Assembly (NCBI GenBank): GCA_001941065.1
Contig: MSHJ01000013.1
Coordinates: forward strand, 62,001 to 126,000
From: Alistipes sp. Zagget8
GTDB taxonomy: Bacteria; Bacteroidota; Bacteroidia; Bacteroidales; Rikenellaceae
Reading direction: 5' to 3'
Length of the DNA: 64,000 nt
Shown here piece after piece: positions 1 to 10,839 of the stretch. The notes beneath the pieces are model-generated. The model was not told where the DNA came from, did not search any database, and saw only the letters and a program-made list of their open reading frames with translations. How positions within the stretch are numbered: the stretch's first letter is position 1; each line of letters starts with the position of its first letter. Position numbers and translations under genes: made by a program.

Positions 1-2394
1 AACAGGTCGACCGAGAGGTTGAAGCGCGTGCGGAAAAGCGACAGGTCGACACCGACGTTGGTCATGGTCGTCGTCTCCCATTTCAGCCCTTCGTTGACGA
101 TGGCCGTAATGCCGGCGCCCGAAACGGCCGTGTCGCCGAAGACGTTCGAACGGCGCGTGTAGATCAGCTGCGTGGCATAGTCGCCGACGCTGTTGTTACC
201 CAGCTGCCCCCACGAGGCGCGGACCTTGAGGTTGTCGAGCCAGCCGCCCGCGGCATCTTTCAGAAAAGGCTCCTCGGAGATACGCCAGGCCGCCGAAAAC
301 GAGGGGAAATAGCCCCAGCGGTTGCCCTTGGCGAAACGCGAGGAACCGTCGGCCCGGAAATTGGCCTCGAAGATATAACGTCCCCGGTAGTCATAGTTGA
401 CGCGGCCGAAGAACGAGCGCACGGCGCTGTCGGTCGAGGTACCCGTGATCTTCGAAGGGGTCGTGGCGGCGTTCAGCACGTCGGTATCGGCGCTCAGAAC
501 GTCCAGCGCCTGTATATAGCTGTCGTGGTAGTAGTTGTACTCCTGATTGTAGCCGGCCGTGAGCGAGAGGCTGTGGTCCTCGATGTGGGGCAGTACGTCG
601 TATTGCAGGTAGGAATCGACGATCAGTCCGTAACTCTTGGCATAGGTCTCGCTCAGCTGGGTCTGCGTCGTGCCGGTGGTGATGAGCACCGCGTCGTTCT
701 TGAAATCCCAGATCTCGATGTTGGGGTAGTTCATCTGCGAGGTGCTCAGCAGGGTGCCCGTCACGGCGAAATTGTTGTACCATTTCAGGTTCTTGGCAAA
801 AGTGATGTCGAAGCCCAGTTTGCCGTTCAGTTTGGTCGTGCGGGTCTTCTTGTCGTAGGAGGCCAGCCCCGCGAAGATGTTGTTAGCCTGCACGTTACCG
901 CCCGGAGCCCACTCGCCGCCGAAACGACCGTCGGGAGCCTGCGGAAGCGTACCCGGCGAAGCGTTGCCCAGCGACGACATCGTCGTCGAGACATCGACGC
1001 CCTTCTGGATACCGTGGTTGCCGTTCACGACGGCGTTCAGCCGCAGCCATTTGGTGACGTCGGCCGAGACGTTGGCCCGGAAGCTGTAACGGTCGTAACC
1101 CGTCTTGCGCATCGTTCCGTCATTCTGCATGTAACCCAGCGAGACGAGGTAGTTGACCGACTGGCTGCCGCCGGCCGCCTGAACGTTGTGCTCCTGGATG
1201 AAGGCGTTGCGGAACGTGGCCCCGAACCAGTCGGTATTGGGGTAGACGGTGGGGTTGGAGGCCGAATTGGCCGCCCATTCGTCGATGATCTCCTGCCCGA
1301 AAGGCGCGACGTTGCCCGCGTTGAGCGTGGCGCGGTTGATGGTGTTCATGTAGACGACGTAGTTGTCCACCACGTCGATCGGGACGCTGACGCGCTGAAA
1401 GCCGGCGCGTCCGTTGTAGGTGATGCGCGAACGCCCCTGCCGGCCCTGCTTGGTCGTGATGAGGATGACACCGTTGGCGGCCCGCGAGCCATAGATGGCC
1501 GACGATGCGGCGTCCTTCAGGACCGACATCGTGGCGACGTCGTTCGGATTGACGTCGTCCATGCTGCCGACGATGCCGTCGATCACCACCAGCGGCGAGG
1601 AGTTGTTGAGCGTACCCATGCCGCGGATGGTCACGGCGGCCTGGTCGGCGCCGGGCTCTCCCGACGACTGCATGGCCAGCAAGCCCGCCGAGACACCCTG
1701 AAGACCCGCCGAAATGTTGGTGAGGGCGCGTTTTTCGCCCGCCTCCTCGAAATTGACCGAAGCGACGGCGCCCGACATGTTGGCCTTCTTCTGGACGCCG
1801 TAGGCCACGACGACGACCTCCTCGAGGGCATTCTCCTGCTCGGAAAGAACGACGTCGATCACCGTGCGGTTGCCGACCCGGATGCGCCGGGGCTCGCAGC
1901 CGAGGAACGAGAACCTGAGCACGTCGTCCGGCGACTGCACGGCAATCGAATAACCACCGTCGGCGCCGCTTACAACCCCGTTATTGGTCCCGACGACCAG
2001 CACCGTGGCACCGATCACGGGCACGCCCGAACCGTCCGTAATGATGCCCCGTACCGTCGGGGGGGGGAGTTTTTCCTTCGTGGTTTTCGGGGTCAGGACG
2101 ATCTGTTTGTTCTCCCGGACCCGGTATTCGATGCGCAGGCCCGAAAAAAGAACCTCCAACACCTGCGCGATACGCTTGTCCTTCAGCTCGACGGTCACCG
2201 GGGTCTCCATGTCCGGGAGCGCCGTGCTGTAAAAGAAATTGTAGCCGGTCTGCCGCTCGATCACGGGGATCGCGTCCTTGAGCGGCACGCCCTTCACGCT
2301 GACCGACACCGTCTGGCCGCTCGCCGGACGGGCAAAGGCCGTCAGGGCTAAAACGATTGCCATCAGGTGAATAATTCGTAGATTTTTCGACATA
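1..2394 (-). CDS. SusC/RagA-family TonB-linked outer membrane protein with N-terminal STN domain (3' end truncated by window edge)
   Basis: Reverse-strand translation from ATG at 2394: MSKNLRIIHLMAIVLALTAFARPASGQTVSVSVKGVPLKDAIPVIERQTGYNFFYSTALPDMETPVTVELKDKRIAQVLEVLFSGLRIEYRV...VRGIITDGSGVPVIGATVLVGTNNGVVSGADGGYSI; STN then carboxypeptidase-like plug region; runs off the window start so absent from the ORF track. Confidence 0.9.
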
Positions 2395-2441
2395 AAGGTT
2401 GGTTTTAGCAGTAGTAAGTATTTGGTATGTAAAGTTTTCGG

Positions 2442-3440
2442 CTATGGCTGTCTCGAGCGGAACTCCACCGTGTTGCCCGTTATCCGGTAGTCCACGGGCG
2501 AGGTGCTCGAAATGAGGTAGAGCACGTTGTGTAACGAATTATTGTGTACGAGTCCCCGATAGGCATAGCGGCGACAGGCATCGTCGCCGAAGACGACCTT
2601 GACGTTGTACATGCGTTCCAGGGTCCGGGCTATGAGGTCCAGCGTCTCGCCGCTGAAGACGATCTTGTTGTTGAACCACGCCATCGGCAGCTCCATGTTT
2701 TCGACCGGACGGACCGACATCTCCCCCGACGAACGGTTGTAGCTGGCCTGGTTCTCCGGCAGGACGATCTCGCTCTCGTCACCGGCGTCGGTGCGGATCT
2801 TGCCTTCGACCAGCGTCGCCACGACCTCCTCTTCGTTGGCATAGGCCTTGACATTGAATTTCGTGCCCAGCGCCGTCACCGACATCCCGTCGGCCTGCAC
2901 CACGAAGGGCAGCTGTTCATTGCGGGCGACGCTGAAATAAGCCTCGCCCTCGAGGTTCACCGTCCGGCTCCGGCTGTTGAACGCCGAGGAGTAGGAGACG
3001 CGGCTCCCGGAGTTGAGCCAGATGCGGGTGCCGTCGGGCAGCGTCACGGAGCTCTTCTGTCCGAAGGCCGTCACCACTTCGAACTGCTGCTCAGGCTGCG
3101 AAATGACGGCGTAACGGTAGCTCGCCAGCGAGGCTCCCACGACCAGCGCCACCACGGCGGCCGCCTTGCAGAGCGTCGGCCAGAGACGCCGCGAACGGCG
3201 GTCGGAAAGGTCGTCGAACGTGGCGATGCGGCTCAGGATGTCGTTGCGCATCCGGTCGATCCGTTCCCGTCCGAGCTCCGGGGAACTCTCGTCCCACCGC
3301 CGGTCGCTGTAAGCGTTGAAATACGCTTCGTATTTTCGTCCCGTAAGCGAGTCCAGCTGTTGGTTCTCGGCTTCGGTCGTCGTGCCGTCGTACAATTTGT
3401 CGAGCAGGTCGAAATAGGTCTTTTTGTTCGTCATATCCAT
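2442..3440 (-). CDS. FecR-family anti-sigma factor
   Basis: ORF; single TM, FEVVTAFGQKSSVTLPDGTRIWLNSGSRVSYSS...NLEGEAYFSV typical FecR; located between sigma factor and SusC. Confidence 0.92.
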   Translation of the reverse strand: MDMTNKKTYFDLLDKLYDGTTTEAENQQLDSLTGRKYEAYFNAYSDRRWDESSPELGRERIDRMRNDILSRIATFDDLSDRRSRRLWPTLCKAAAVVALVVGASLASYRYAVISQPEQQFEVVTAFGQKSSVTLPDGTRIWLNSGSRVSYSSAFNSRSRTVNLEGEAYFSVARNEQLPFVVQADGMSVTALGTKFNVKAYANEEEVVATLVEGKIRTDAGDESEIVLPENQASYNRSSGEMSVRPVENMELPMAWFNNKIVFSGETLDLIARTLERMYNVKVVFGDDACRRYAYRGLVHNNSLHNVLYLISSTSPVDYRITGNTVEFRSRQP

Positions 3441-3500
3441 AAGATGTATCCCATGAGGGGGTCTTTTCCTTACAGGGAATTCTGTTTTTCGCGATTATTT

Positions 3501-4040
3501 TCAGATGAAATGCGCCAGATGCTTGCGCAGGGCCGCCACGACGCGGCTCAGCTGCGTCTCCACGGTCTTCGGCGAGATGTTCAGCTCGCGGGCGATCTCC
3601 TCGTTGGTCATGTGCCGCTCGGAACTCATGAGGTAGATCAGCCGCCGCGAGTCGGGCAGCCGGTCGATCACCTGGGCCATCTTGCTCTTCAGCAGGCTGA
3701 AATTGACATCCTCCTGCGTGCTGTTCAGCCCGATGGCCGAGGCGTGGGTGAGAAAGTCGATGTAGTTGGCCGAGGTGACCAGCCGCCGCGTCTCCTTGTA
3801 GACGGCGTTGCGGGCGATGACATAAAGGTAGGCGGCGAAATTCTCGTCGGGACGTATCTCCTTGCGGCGTTCCCAGAGCTTCATGAAGCAGAACTGGGTG
3901 ATGTCCTCGGCCAGCACCTCGTCGCGGGTCATGGCGCAGACATAGTTGAAGATCCTGCCGACATACTTGTTGTAGATGGCCGTGAAGGCCTGCTTGCTGC
4001 CGCAATTCAAGCGAATGACCTGTAAATACTCCTGATCCAT
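3501..4040 (-). CDS. ECF RNA polymerase sigma-70 factor
   Basis: ORF; sigma region 2 (KYVGRIFNYVCAMTRDEVLAEDITQFCFMKLWERR) and region 4 (MTNEEIARELNISPKTVETQLSRVVAALRKHL). Confidence 0.93.
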   Translation of the reverse strand: MDQEYLQVIRLNCGSKQAFTAIYNKYVGRIFNYVCAMTRDEVLAEDITQFCFMKLWERRKEIRPDENFAAYLYVIARNAVYKETRRLVTSANYIDFLTHASAIGLNSTQEDVNFSLLKSKMAQVIDRLPDSRRLIYLMSSERHMTNEEIARELNISPKTVETQLSRVVAALRKHLAHFI

Positions 4041-4168
4041 TCCGGAAAACGGTTAAAGATAATTGTGCAACCGTTCAAATGTATGGAAAAGAAAATAATA
4101 AAAAAAACGCTTTTGCTGTAAGGAAAAACGCCTCTCGCGGATATACGGGGCATATCGCCCCGGCAAAA

Positions 4169-4206
4169 AAAGAGCGACGGAACCTCTGCGGGTCCCGTCG
4201 CTCTTT
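4169..4206 (-). terminator. Intrinsic terminator downstream of the 4230-4418 gene
   Basis: 12-bp inverted repeat AAAGAGCGACGG/CCGTCGCTCTTT; T-run on minus strand. Confidence 0.75.
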
Positions 4207-4229
4207 CTCCGAGAAGCGTATTCCGGCAA

Positions 4230-4418
4230 TTACCGGAACCACTCTTCCAGATGGTCGCGGCCGTAAAAATAATAGACCGCAAGCCCCAGCCAGCTGGTGA
4301 GCAGCACGATGATCGACGCGATCACCTTGCCGGCCGTGGAAATGTTCTTCTTGAAAATGTCCATCACGCACCAGATGGCGCATACGAGGCCGATCAGCCA
4401 AACAACTGTTCCAATCAT
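4230..4418 (-). CDS. Small membrane protein, PLDc_N-like
   Basis: MIGTVVWLIGLVCAIWCVMDIFKKNISTAGKVIASIIVLLTSWLGLAVYYFYGRD; two TM pattern; ATGA overlap with truA stop. Confidence 0.7.
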   Translation of the reverse strand: MIGTVVWLIGLVCAIWCVMDIFKKNISTAGKVIASIIVLLTSWLGLAVYYFYGRDHLEEWFR

Positions 4419-5194
4419 AACAATTTGAATTTAGTATAACAATGACGTTCGAAAATTTCCGGTGGATAGCATACGTCGCTCAGGAACAATCCCTGTGCCG
4501 GGGCTCCCGCACTCGAACGCGACAGGTCGCGGCTCTCGACGATAGCCCGGAACTCCACAGGCGTATAGCGTCCGCGCCCCACATCGACCAGCGTGCCGAC
4601 GAGCGACCGCACCATGTTGCGCAAAAACCGGTCCGCACGGATCGTGAAGCACATCGTGCCGCGCTCGTTGACGGTCCACACGGCCTCCTTCACCCGGCAG
4701 ATATTGGTCTTGTTGTTCGAATTGAGCTTGGCGAAAGAGGTGAAATCGTCGTATTGCGTCAGCAGGGCGGCGGCCTCGTTCATCCGCCCGATGTCGAGCG
4801 GCACGTAGTACTGCCACGTCAGATGACGCGTGAAAGGATTTTTGCGCGGCTCGATGAAATAACGGTATTCCCGTTCACGGGCGTGAAAGCGGGCGTGGGC
4901 ATCCTCCGCAACGGGGGTCATGCTCCCCGCGGCGATGTCGCCCGGAAGCAGGAAATTGAGTTTGTAGACCGTCCGGGCAGGGTCCTCGACGGGCGTCGTG
5001 CAGTCGAAATGCACCACGTAGTAGGAGGCGTTGACCCCCGTGTCGGTACGTCCGGCGCCCGTCACCTCGACGGGTTCGCGCAGCAGGGTGGTGAGCGCCC
5101 GCTCCAGCGTCTGCTGGACCGTGGGCATGTCGGGCTGCCGCTGCCAGCCGCAATAGGCGGCTCCATTGTACCGAAGTTCGAGGAAATAACGCAT
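4415..5194 (-). CDS. truA: tRNA pseudouridine synthase A
   Basis: MRYFLELRYNGAAYCGWQRQPDMPTVQQTLERAL...EVTGAGRTDTGVNA; start placed at 5194 rather than ORF start 5296. Confidence 0.93.
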   Translation of the reverse strand: MRYFLELRYNGAAYCGWQRQPDMPTVQQTLERALTTLLREPVEVTGAGRTDTGVNASYYVVHFDCTTPVEDPARTVYKLNFLLPGDIAAGSMTPVAEDAHARFHAREREYRYFIEPRKNPFTRHLTWQYYVPLDIGRMNEAAALLTQYDDFTSFAKLNSNNKTNICRVKEAVWTVNERGTMCFTIRADRFLRNMVRSLVGTLVDVGRGRYTPVEFRAIVESRDLSRSSAGAPAQGLFLSDVCYPPEIFERHCYTKFKLL

Positions 5195-5278
5195 AAGCGG
5201 AGGTTTATCCTCTGCAAATATACAAAATTCCGCCATACTATAATACTCCGGTCTGCGTTTAGATTCATAAATAATTCG

Positions 5279-5286
5279 TATCTTTG
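5279..5286 (+). promoter_or_regulatory. Bacteroidota -7 element (TATCTTTG) upstream of dapB
   Basis: Matches TAnnTTTG; ATG 26 nt downstream. Confidence 0.6.
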
Positions 5287-5311
5287 CAGGAAACAAATTT
5301 CCGACGGACTA

Positions 5312-6067
5312 ATGAAGGCAGCGATCATAGGATACGGCAAGATGGGCCGTGAAATCGAACGGATACTCATTGAAAGAGGCCACGAGGTGGCCCTCGTCAT
5401 CGACACCGACAACGCCCACGAGCTCGATGCGGAACACCTGGCGGGAATCGACGCGGCGCTGGAATTCACCACGCCCGCAACAGCCTACGCCAATATCCGC
5501 ACCTGCCTCGAAAACGGTGTGGCGGTGGTGAGCGGCACGACGGGCTGGACCGACCGCCTCGCGGAACTGCAGGAGCTGTGCCGCGAACGGGGCGGAGCGT
5601 TGTTCTACGCTTCGAACTACTGTCTGGGCGTGAACCTGATGTTCCGCCTCAACCGCCAGCTGGCGGCGATGATCGGCCGCGTGGGCGGCTACGACGTGCA
5701 CATCGAAGAGGTGCACCACACCCAGAAACTCGACGCCCCGAGCGGCACGGCCATCACGCTGGCCGAAGGCATCCTCGACAACCTCGGCGACAAGCAGGGG
5801 TGGGTCAATTACGCTCCGGGCATCGCGCACGCCACGAACCGCGTGGAACGCAGCGAGGACACGCCGGCCAACCGGATCGAAATCCGCTCGGTGCGCGAGG
5901 GCGCCGTTCCGGGCATCCACACCGTGACCTACGAGTCGGCGGACGACATGCTGGAACTGAAACACACGATCAAGAACCGCCGCACGCTGGCGATGGGGGC
6001 CGTCGTGGCCGCCGAATTCCTCTGCGGAAAACAGGGCGTCTACTCGATGGACGACTTGCTGAAATAG
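5312..6067 (+). CDS. dapB: 4-hydroxy-tetrahydrodipicolinate reductase
   Basis: MKAAIIGYGKMGREIERILIERGHEV...SNYCLGVNLMFRL...EEVHHTQKLDAPSGTAITLAE. Confidence 0.95.
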   Translation: MKAAIIGYGKMGREIERILIERGHEVALVIDTDNAHELDAEHLAGIDAALEFTTPATAYANIRTCLENGVAVVSGTTGWTDRLAELQELCRERGGALFYASNYCLGVNLMFRLNRQLAAMIGRVGGYDVHIEEVHHTQKLDAPSGTAITLAEGILDNLGDKQGWVNYAPGIAHATNRVERSEDTPANRIEIRSVREGAVPGIHTVTYESADDMLELKHTIKNRRTLAMGAVVAAEFLCGKQGVYSMDDLLK

Positions 6068-6086
6068 TTGAAATAACCGATACAAA

Positions 6087-7439
6087 ATGGGAAAAATCAG
6101 GGAATTACTCCACAACAAATGGGTCGGGTTCACACTCGCCGCACTGCTCTATACGCTTTGGTTCGTGGTCTGGACGGGCAACCTCTGGCTGCTGCTCGGA
6201 TTGCCGATCATCTTCGACCTCTACATCACGAAATTTTTCTACCGCTACGTGTGGAGCCACAACGTGAAGATGTGCCGCCAGAGCAAGGTCTACAAGACGG
6301 TTTACGAGTGGGTCAACGCCATTATCTTCGCCACGGTCGTCGCCACGCTGGTCCATATTTTCATCTTTCAGATGTACGTCATCCCCACCTCGTCGATGGA
6401 ACGGTCGCTGCTGGTGGGCGACTATCTCTACGTGAGCAAGGTGGCCTACGGACCCCAGATGCCCAACACGCCGCTGTCGTTCCCCTTCGTGCATCACACG
6501 ATGCCCTTCTCGCAGACCAAGAAATCGTTCTCCGAGGCAATCAAGTGGCCGTACCACCGCCTGAAGGGGCTCAAGCCTATCCGCCGCAACGACGTGGTGG
6601 TTTTCAACTTTCCGGCGGGGGACACCGTGCTGCTCGAAGACCCGGCGGTGACTTACTACGACGTGGTGCGCGATTTCGAACGTTCGTTCGGCAAGGAGGA
6701 GGGCCGCAAGCGTCTCAACGAGGAGTACACGGTCATCAGCCGTCCCGTGGACAAGCGCGAGAACTACATCAAACGCTGTATCGCAATCCCGGGCGACTCG
6801 CTGGAAATACGCGACGGACGCGCCTTCATCAACGGCAAACCACAGGAACCGGTGCCGGGACTGCAATATAATTACGTGGTGCAGACCTCGTCGCCCTTCA
6901 CGCAGTACGCCATCGACAACCTCGGCATCCGGGAGTACACCGGCAACGGCTCGGGTTATTACATGACGCTCACGGACGAGACCGCCGAGAAGGTCAAGGC
7001 CCTCAGCAACGTCATCTCGGTGCGCCGCTATATCTACACCCCCAATGACGGCGTATTCCCGCAGTGGGACGAACCCCGCTGGAGCCAGGACAACTACGGT
7101 CCGATCTGGATTCCGGCGAAAGGCGCCACGGTGCAGCTCACAGCCGAAAACCTGCCGTTCTACCGCCGCATCATCGAAGCCTACGAGGGCCACGAACTCG
7201 AAGAGCGCGACGGCAAAATCTACATCGACGGCGCAGAAGCCGCGGAGTACTCCTTCGCCATGGATTACTACTGGATGATGGGCGACAACCGCCACAATTC
7301 GGCCGACTCGCGTTTCTGGGGCTTCGTTCCCGAGGACCACATCGTCGGCAAGGCGTCGTTCGTATGGCTGTCGCTCGATGCGAACAAGCGTTTCCCGGCC
7401 AACATCCGCTGGGAGCGCCTTTTCCGAAAAGTGAAATAA
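6087..7439 (+). CDS. lepB: Signal peptidase I
   Basis: VIPTSSMERSLLVGDYLYVSKVAYG, RENYIKRCIAIPGDSLEI, MMGDNRHNSADSRFWGFVPEDHIVGKA. Confidence 0.95.
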   Translation: MGKIRELLHNKWVGFTLAALLYTLWFVVWTGNLWLLLGLPIIFDLYITKFFYRYVWSHNVKMCRQSKVYKTVYEWVNAIIFATVVATLVHIFIFQMYVIPTSSMERSLLVGDYLYVSKVAYGPQMPNTPLSFPFVHHTMPFSQTKKSFSEAIKWPYHRLKGLKPIRRNDVVVFNFPAGDTVLLEDPAVTYYDVVRDFERSFGKEEGRKRLNEEYTVISRPVDKRENYIKRCIAIPGDSLEIRDGRAFINGKPQEPVPGLQYNYVVQTSSPFTQYAIDNLGIREYTGNGSGYYMTLTDETAEKVKALSNVISVRRYIYTPNDGVFPQWDEPRWSQDNYGPIWIPAKGATVQLTAENLPFYRRIIEAYEGHELEERDGKIYIDGAEAAEYSFAMDYYWMMGDNRHNSADSRFWGFVPEDHIVGKASFVWLSLDANKRFPANIRWERLFRKVK

Positions 7440-7441
7440 CG

Positions 7442-8047
7442 GTGGCCGGCGACAGTTACCGAACCGTCGCGGCCACAGCCGAAGCCGCCTGCCGGGAGCG
7501 GAGCAGCAAGTTCCTCTCCTGGATATATCCCGTGCGCTCGGAAGAGGAGATTCGCGAACGGCTCGACGCCCTGCGCAAGAAATATTACGACGCCACGCAT
7601 CACTGCTACGCCTGGCGGCTGGGCCCGCACGGCGAGGCGTTCCGTTCGAACGACGACGGAGAGCCTTCGGGAACCGCCGGGAAGCCGATTCTCGGGCAGC
7701 TGCTCTCGAACGACATCACCGACTGCCTGGTGGTCGTGGTCCGCTATTTCGGAGGCACGAAACTGGGGGTTCCGGGGCTGATAGCCGCCTACAAGGAGTC
7801 GGCGGCCGAGGCCATCGCCGCCGCGGAGATCGTGGAACGGACCGTGGACCGCACGGTGGAGGCGGATTTCCCCTATGTGGCGATGAACGACGTCATGCGC
7901 GTCGTCAAGGAGGAGCAGCCGAAAGTGGAGTCGCAGCATTTCGACAACCTGTGCACGATACGGCTGACTATCCGCGAAAGCCGCGCGGAGGTGCTTATCG
8001 AAAAATTACGCAAAGCCGGGGCATCGATCCCCGATACAATGCAATGA
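7442..8047 (+). CDS. YigZ/IMPACT-family protein
   Basis: Internal in-frame GTG start at 7442 in ORF 7064-8047; GEPSGTAGKPILGQLLSNDITDCLVVVVRYFGGTKLGVPGLI. Confidence 0.88.
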   Translation: MAGDSYRTVAATAEAACRERSSKFLSWIYPVRSEEEIRERLDALRKKYYDATHHCYAWRLGPHGEAFRSNDDGEPSGTAGKPILGQLLSNDITDCLVVVVRYFGGTKLGVPGLIAAYKESAAEAIAAAEIVERTVDRTVEADFPYVAMNDVMRVVKEEQPKVESQHFDNLCTIRLTIRESRAEVLIEKLRKAGASIPDTMQ

Positions 8048-10830
8048 AACACGAAAACGCAATCTATATAAAAGGTGCGCGGGTCCACAACCTCCGCAAT
8101 ATCGAGGTTGAAATCCCGCACGACAAACTGGTCGTCATCACGGGCCTCTCGGGGTCGGGAAAATCGACGCTGGCCTTCGACACGATCTTCGCCGAAGGGC
8201 AGCGGCGCTATGTCGAGAGCCTTTCGGCCTATGCACGCCAGTTCCTCGGAAAGATCAACAAACCCGATGTGGACATCATCTCGGGCATTGCGCCGGCCAT
8301 CGCCATCGAGCAGAAGGTCAACACGCGCAACCCCCGTTCGACGGTGGGCACGACGACCGAGATATACGACTACCTCAAACTGTTATACGCCCGCATCGGG
8401 CACACCTTTTCGCCCGTCTCGGGGCAGGAGGTGCACTGTTTCAGCGTGGACGACGTGGCGGCGTGGATTCTCGGACATGCGGACCAGCGCGTGGTGGTCG
8501 GTGCCCCGCTGGCGCTCGCCGAAGGGCAGGGGATCATCGAAAAGCTGACGCTGCTGCTCTCGGAGGGATTGATGAGGGTCTACACGGACGGCGAGGTGAA
8601 GCTCATCGAGGACATCCTGCCCGGCATCGGTCCCGACACGGACCCCGAAGGAATCAAAATGGTGGTCGACCGCATGCGCGTCACGACGGACGAGGATATG
8701 CAGACCCGCATCCGCGATTCGGTGGCCCGGGCCTTCTCCTACGGAGGGGGCATCTGCGAGGTGGTCACGGACGAGGGTGTCCGGGAGTTCTCCTCACGTT
8801 TCGAAGCCGACGGCATCGAGTTCGAACACCCCTCGGAGCATCTGTTCAGCTTCAACAACCCGCTGGGAGCCTGCCCCCGGTGCGAGGGTTACGGCAAGGT
8901 GATCGGCATCGACGAGGATTTGGTGATTCCCGACAAGAGCAAGACCATCTACGAGGACGCCGTGGCCTGCTGGCGCGGCGAGACGATGCGCAAATGGAAG
9001 CAGAAACTCGTGGAGAACGCCTCGAAATTCGATTTCCCGATCCACACGCCGTTCCACGAGCTGACGACCGAGCAGAAACGCCTGCTGTGGCGCGGCAACG
9101 AATATTTCCACGGTCTCGACGAATTTTTCGAATATATCGACTCGGAACGGCGCAAAATCCAGTTCCGGGTGATGAAGGCCCGCTACACGGGCAAGACCAC
9201 ATGTCCCGAATGCGGCGGTTCGCGCCTGCGCAAAGAGGCGCTGTACGTCCGCGTCGCCGGGAAGACCATCGCCGACCTGGTCCGGATGCCCGTGGACGAA
9301 CTGATTGTCTTCTTCGCCGGAATCGAACTCGACGAGCACGACACCAAAACGGCATCGCGCATCCTCGTCGAGATCCGCAACCGCCTGCAATACCTCGCCG
9401 ACGTGGGGCTGGGCTACCTGACGCTGGACCGGCTGTCGTCGACCCTTTCGGGCGGCGAGAGCCAGCGCATCAACCTCTCGACGTCGCTGGGCAGCAACCT
9501 CACGGGGTCGCTCTACATTCTGGACGAACCCTCGATCGGCCTCCACCCCCGCGACACCAACCGCCTGATTGCCGTGTTGAAACAACTGCGCGACCTGGGC
9601 AACACGGTGATCGTCGTGGAGCACGAGGAGGAGGTGATCCGCGCGGCGGACTGGATCGTGGACATCGGTCCCAAAGCGGGCTACAACGGCGGCGAGGTGG
9701 TTTTCAGCGGCACGCTGCCGCAGTTGCTGAAGAGCAAAAAGAGCCTCACGGCCGACTACCTCACAGGGCGGCGAGAGATAGCCGTTCCAACGACGGAACG
9801 CGGATGGAGCAACTCGATAATCGTAAAGGGCGCCCGGGAAAACAACCTGCGCAACATCGACGTGAGGATTCCGCTGGGCGTGATGACCTGCATCACGGGC
9901 GTCAGCGGCTCGGGAAAATCGTCGCTGGCAAAGGGCATTCTCTACCCGGCGCTGCGGCGCATGCTGTACGACACGGGCGTCAAGCCGGGGGATTTCGACG
10001 GGCTGGCGGGCGACGTGCAGCTGCTCAAGTCGGTCGAGATGGTCGACCAGAACCCCATCGGCAAGTCGTCGCGCTCGAACCCCGTGACCTACATCAAAGC
10101 CTACGACGAAATCCGGAAACTCTACTCGGACCAGCCCTATGCCCAGCACAACGGGCTGGGGGCCTCGGCATTCTCGTTCAACATCGCCGGAGGCCGCTGC
10201 GAGGAGTGTCAGGGCGAGGGGGTCATCAAGGTCTCGATGCAGTTTATGGCCGACGTGGAGCTAGTCTGCGAGGCGTGCGGCGGACGGCGTTTCCGCGACG
10301 AGGTGCTGGAGGTCAAATACCGCGGCAAGTCGATCTACGACGTGCTGGAAATGACCGTCGACGACGCCATCGCGTTCTTCGGCGAAGAGGAAAAAAATTC
10401 TACCTGCAAGCGCATCGTCGAACGATTGCGCCCTTTACAGGATGTGGGACTGGGATACATCAAGCTCGGGCAGTCGTCGTCGACCCTCTCGGGCGGCGAG
10501 AGCCAGCGCGTGAAGCTGGCGTCGTTCCTCACGAAAGATTCGGCGCAGGGCGGCGTGATGTTCATCTTCGACGAACCCACGACGGGATTGCATTTCCACG
10601 ACATCTCGAAACTGCTGGCGGCCTTCAACGCCCTGATCGAACGCGGCCACACGATCGTGATCGTCGAACACAACATGGACATCATCAAGTGCGCCGACTG
10701 GGTCGTGGACCTCGGCCCCGAGGCGGGCACGCAGGGCGGGCAGGTCGTGTTCGAAGGGACGCCCCGCGAGCTGGAAAAGTGTCCCGGGAGCCACACGGGC
10801 GAGTTCCTGCGCCTCAGAACCAAACTGTAA
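8044..10830 (+). CDS. uvrA: Excinuclease ABC subunit A
   Basis: [68 protein letters not shown]; duplicated ABC motifs and zinc fingers; ATGA overlap with preceding CDS. Confidence 0.98.
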   Translation: MKHENAIYIKGARVHNLRNIEVEIPHDKLVVITGLSGSGKSTLAFDTIFAEGQRRYVESLSAYARQFLGKINKPDVDIISGIAPAIAIEQKVNTRNPRSTVGTTTEIYDYLKLLYARIGHTFSPVSGQEVHCFSVDDVAAWILGHADQRVVVGAPLALAEGQGIIEKLTLLLSEGLMRVYTDGEVKLIEDILPGIGPDTDPEGIKMVVDRMRVTTDEDMQTRIRDSVARAFSYGGGICEVVTDEGVREFSSRFEADGIEFEHPSEHLFSFNNPLGACPRCEGYGKVIGIDEDLVIPDKSKTIYEDAVACWRGETMRKWKQKLVENASKFDFPIHTPFHELTTEQKRLLWRGNEYFHGLDEFFEYIDSERRKIQFRVMKARYTGKTTCPECGGSRLRKEALYVRVAGKTIADLVRMPVDELIVFFAGIELDEHDTKTASRILVEIRNRLQYLADVGLGYLTLDRLSSTLSGGESQRINLSTSLGSNLTGSLYILDEPSIGLHPRDTNRLIAVLKQLRDLGNTVIVVEHEEEVIRAADWIVDIGPKAGYNGGEVVFSGTLPQLLKSKKSLTADYLTGRREIAVPTTERGWSNSIIVKGARENNLRNIDVRIPLGVMTCITGVSGSGKSSLAKGILYPALRRMLYDTGVKPGDFDGLAGDVQLLKSVEMVDQNPIGKSSRSNPVTYIKAYDEIRKLYSDQPYAQHNGLGASAFSFNIAGGRCEECQGEGVIKVSMQFMADVELVCEACGGRRFRDEVLEVKYRGKSIYDVLEMTVDDAIAFFGEEEKNSTCKRIVERLRPLQDVGLGYIKLGQSSSTLSGGESQRVKLASFLTKDSAQGGVMFIFDEPTTGLHFHDISKLLAAFNALIERGHTIVIVEHNMDIIKCADWVVDLGPEAGTQGGQVVFEGTPRELEKCPGSHTGEFLRLRTKL

Positions 10831-10839
10831 AAAACACAC

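Noticed and set aside
525-2351. Long plus-strand ORF (608 aa) opposite SusC
   Set aside because: Arg/Val/His-rich shadow ORF of GC-rich coding DNA; the minus strand encodes a clear SusC with STN domain.
2544-4025. Plus-strand 493-aa ORF
   Set aside because: Antisense shadow of FecR and sigma factor genes.
4079-4300. 73-aa plus ORF between the sigma factor and PLDc_N-like gene
   Set aside because: Covers a terminator hairpin and an A-run; no domain and no upstream promoter.
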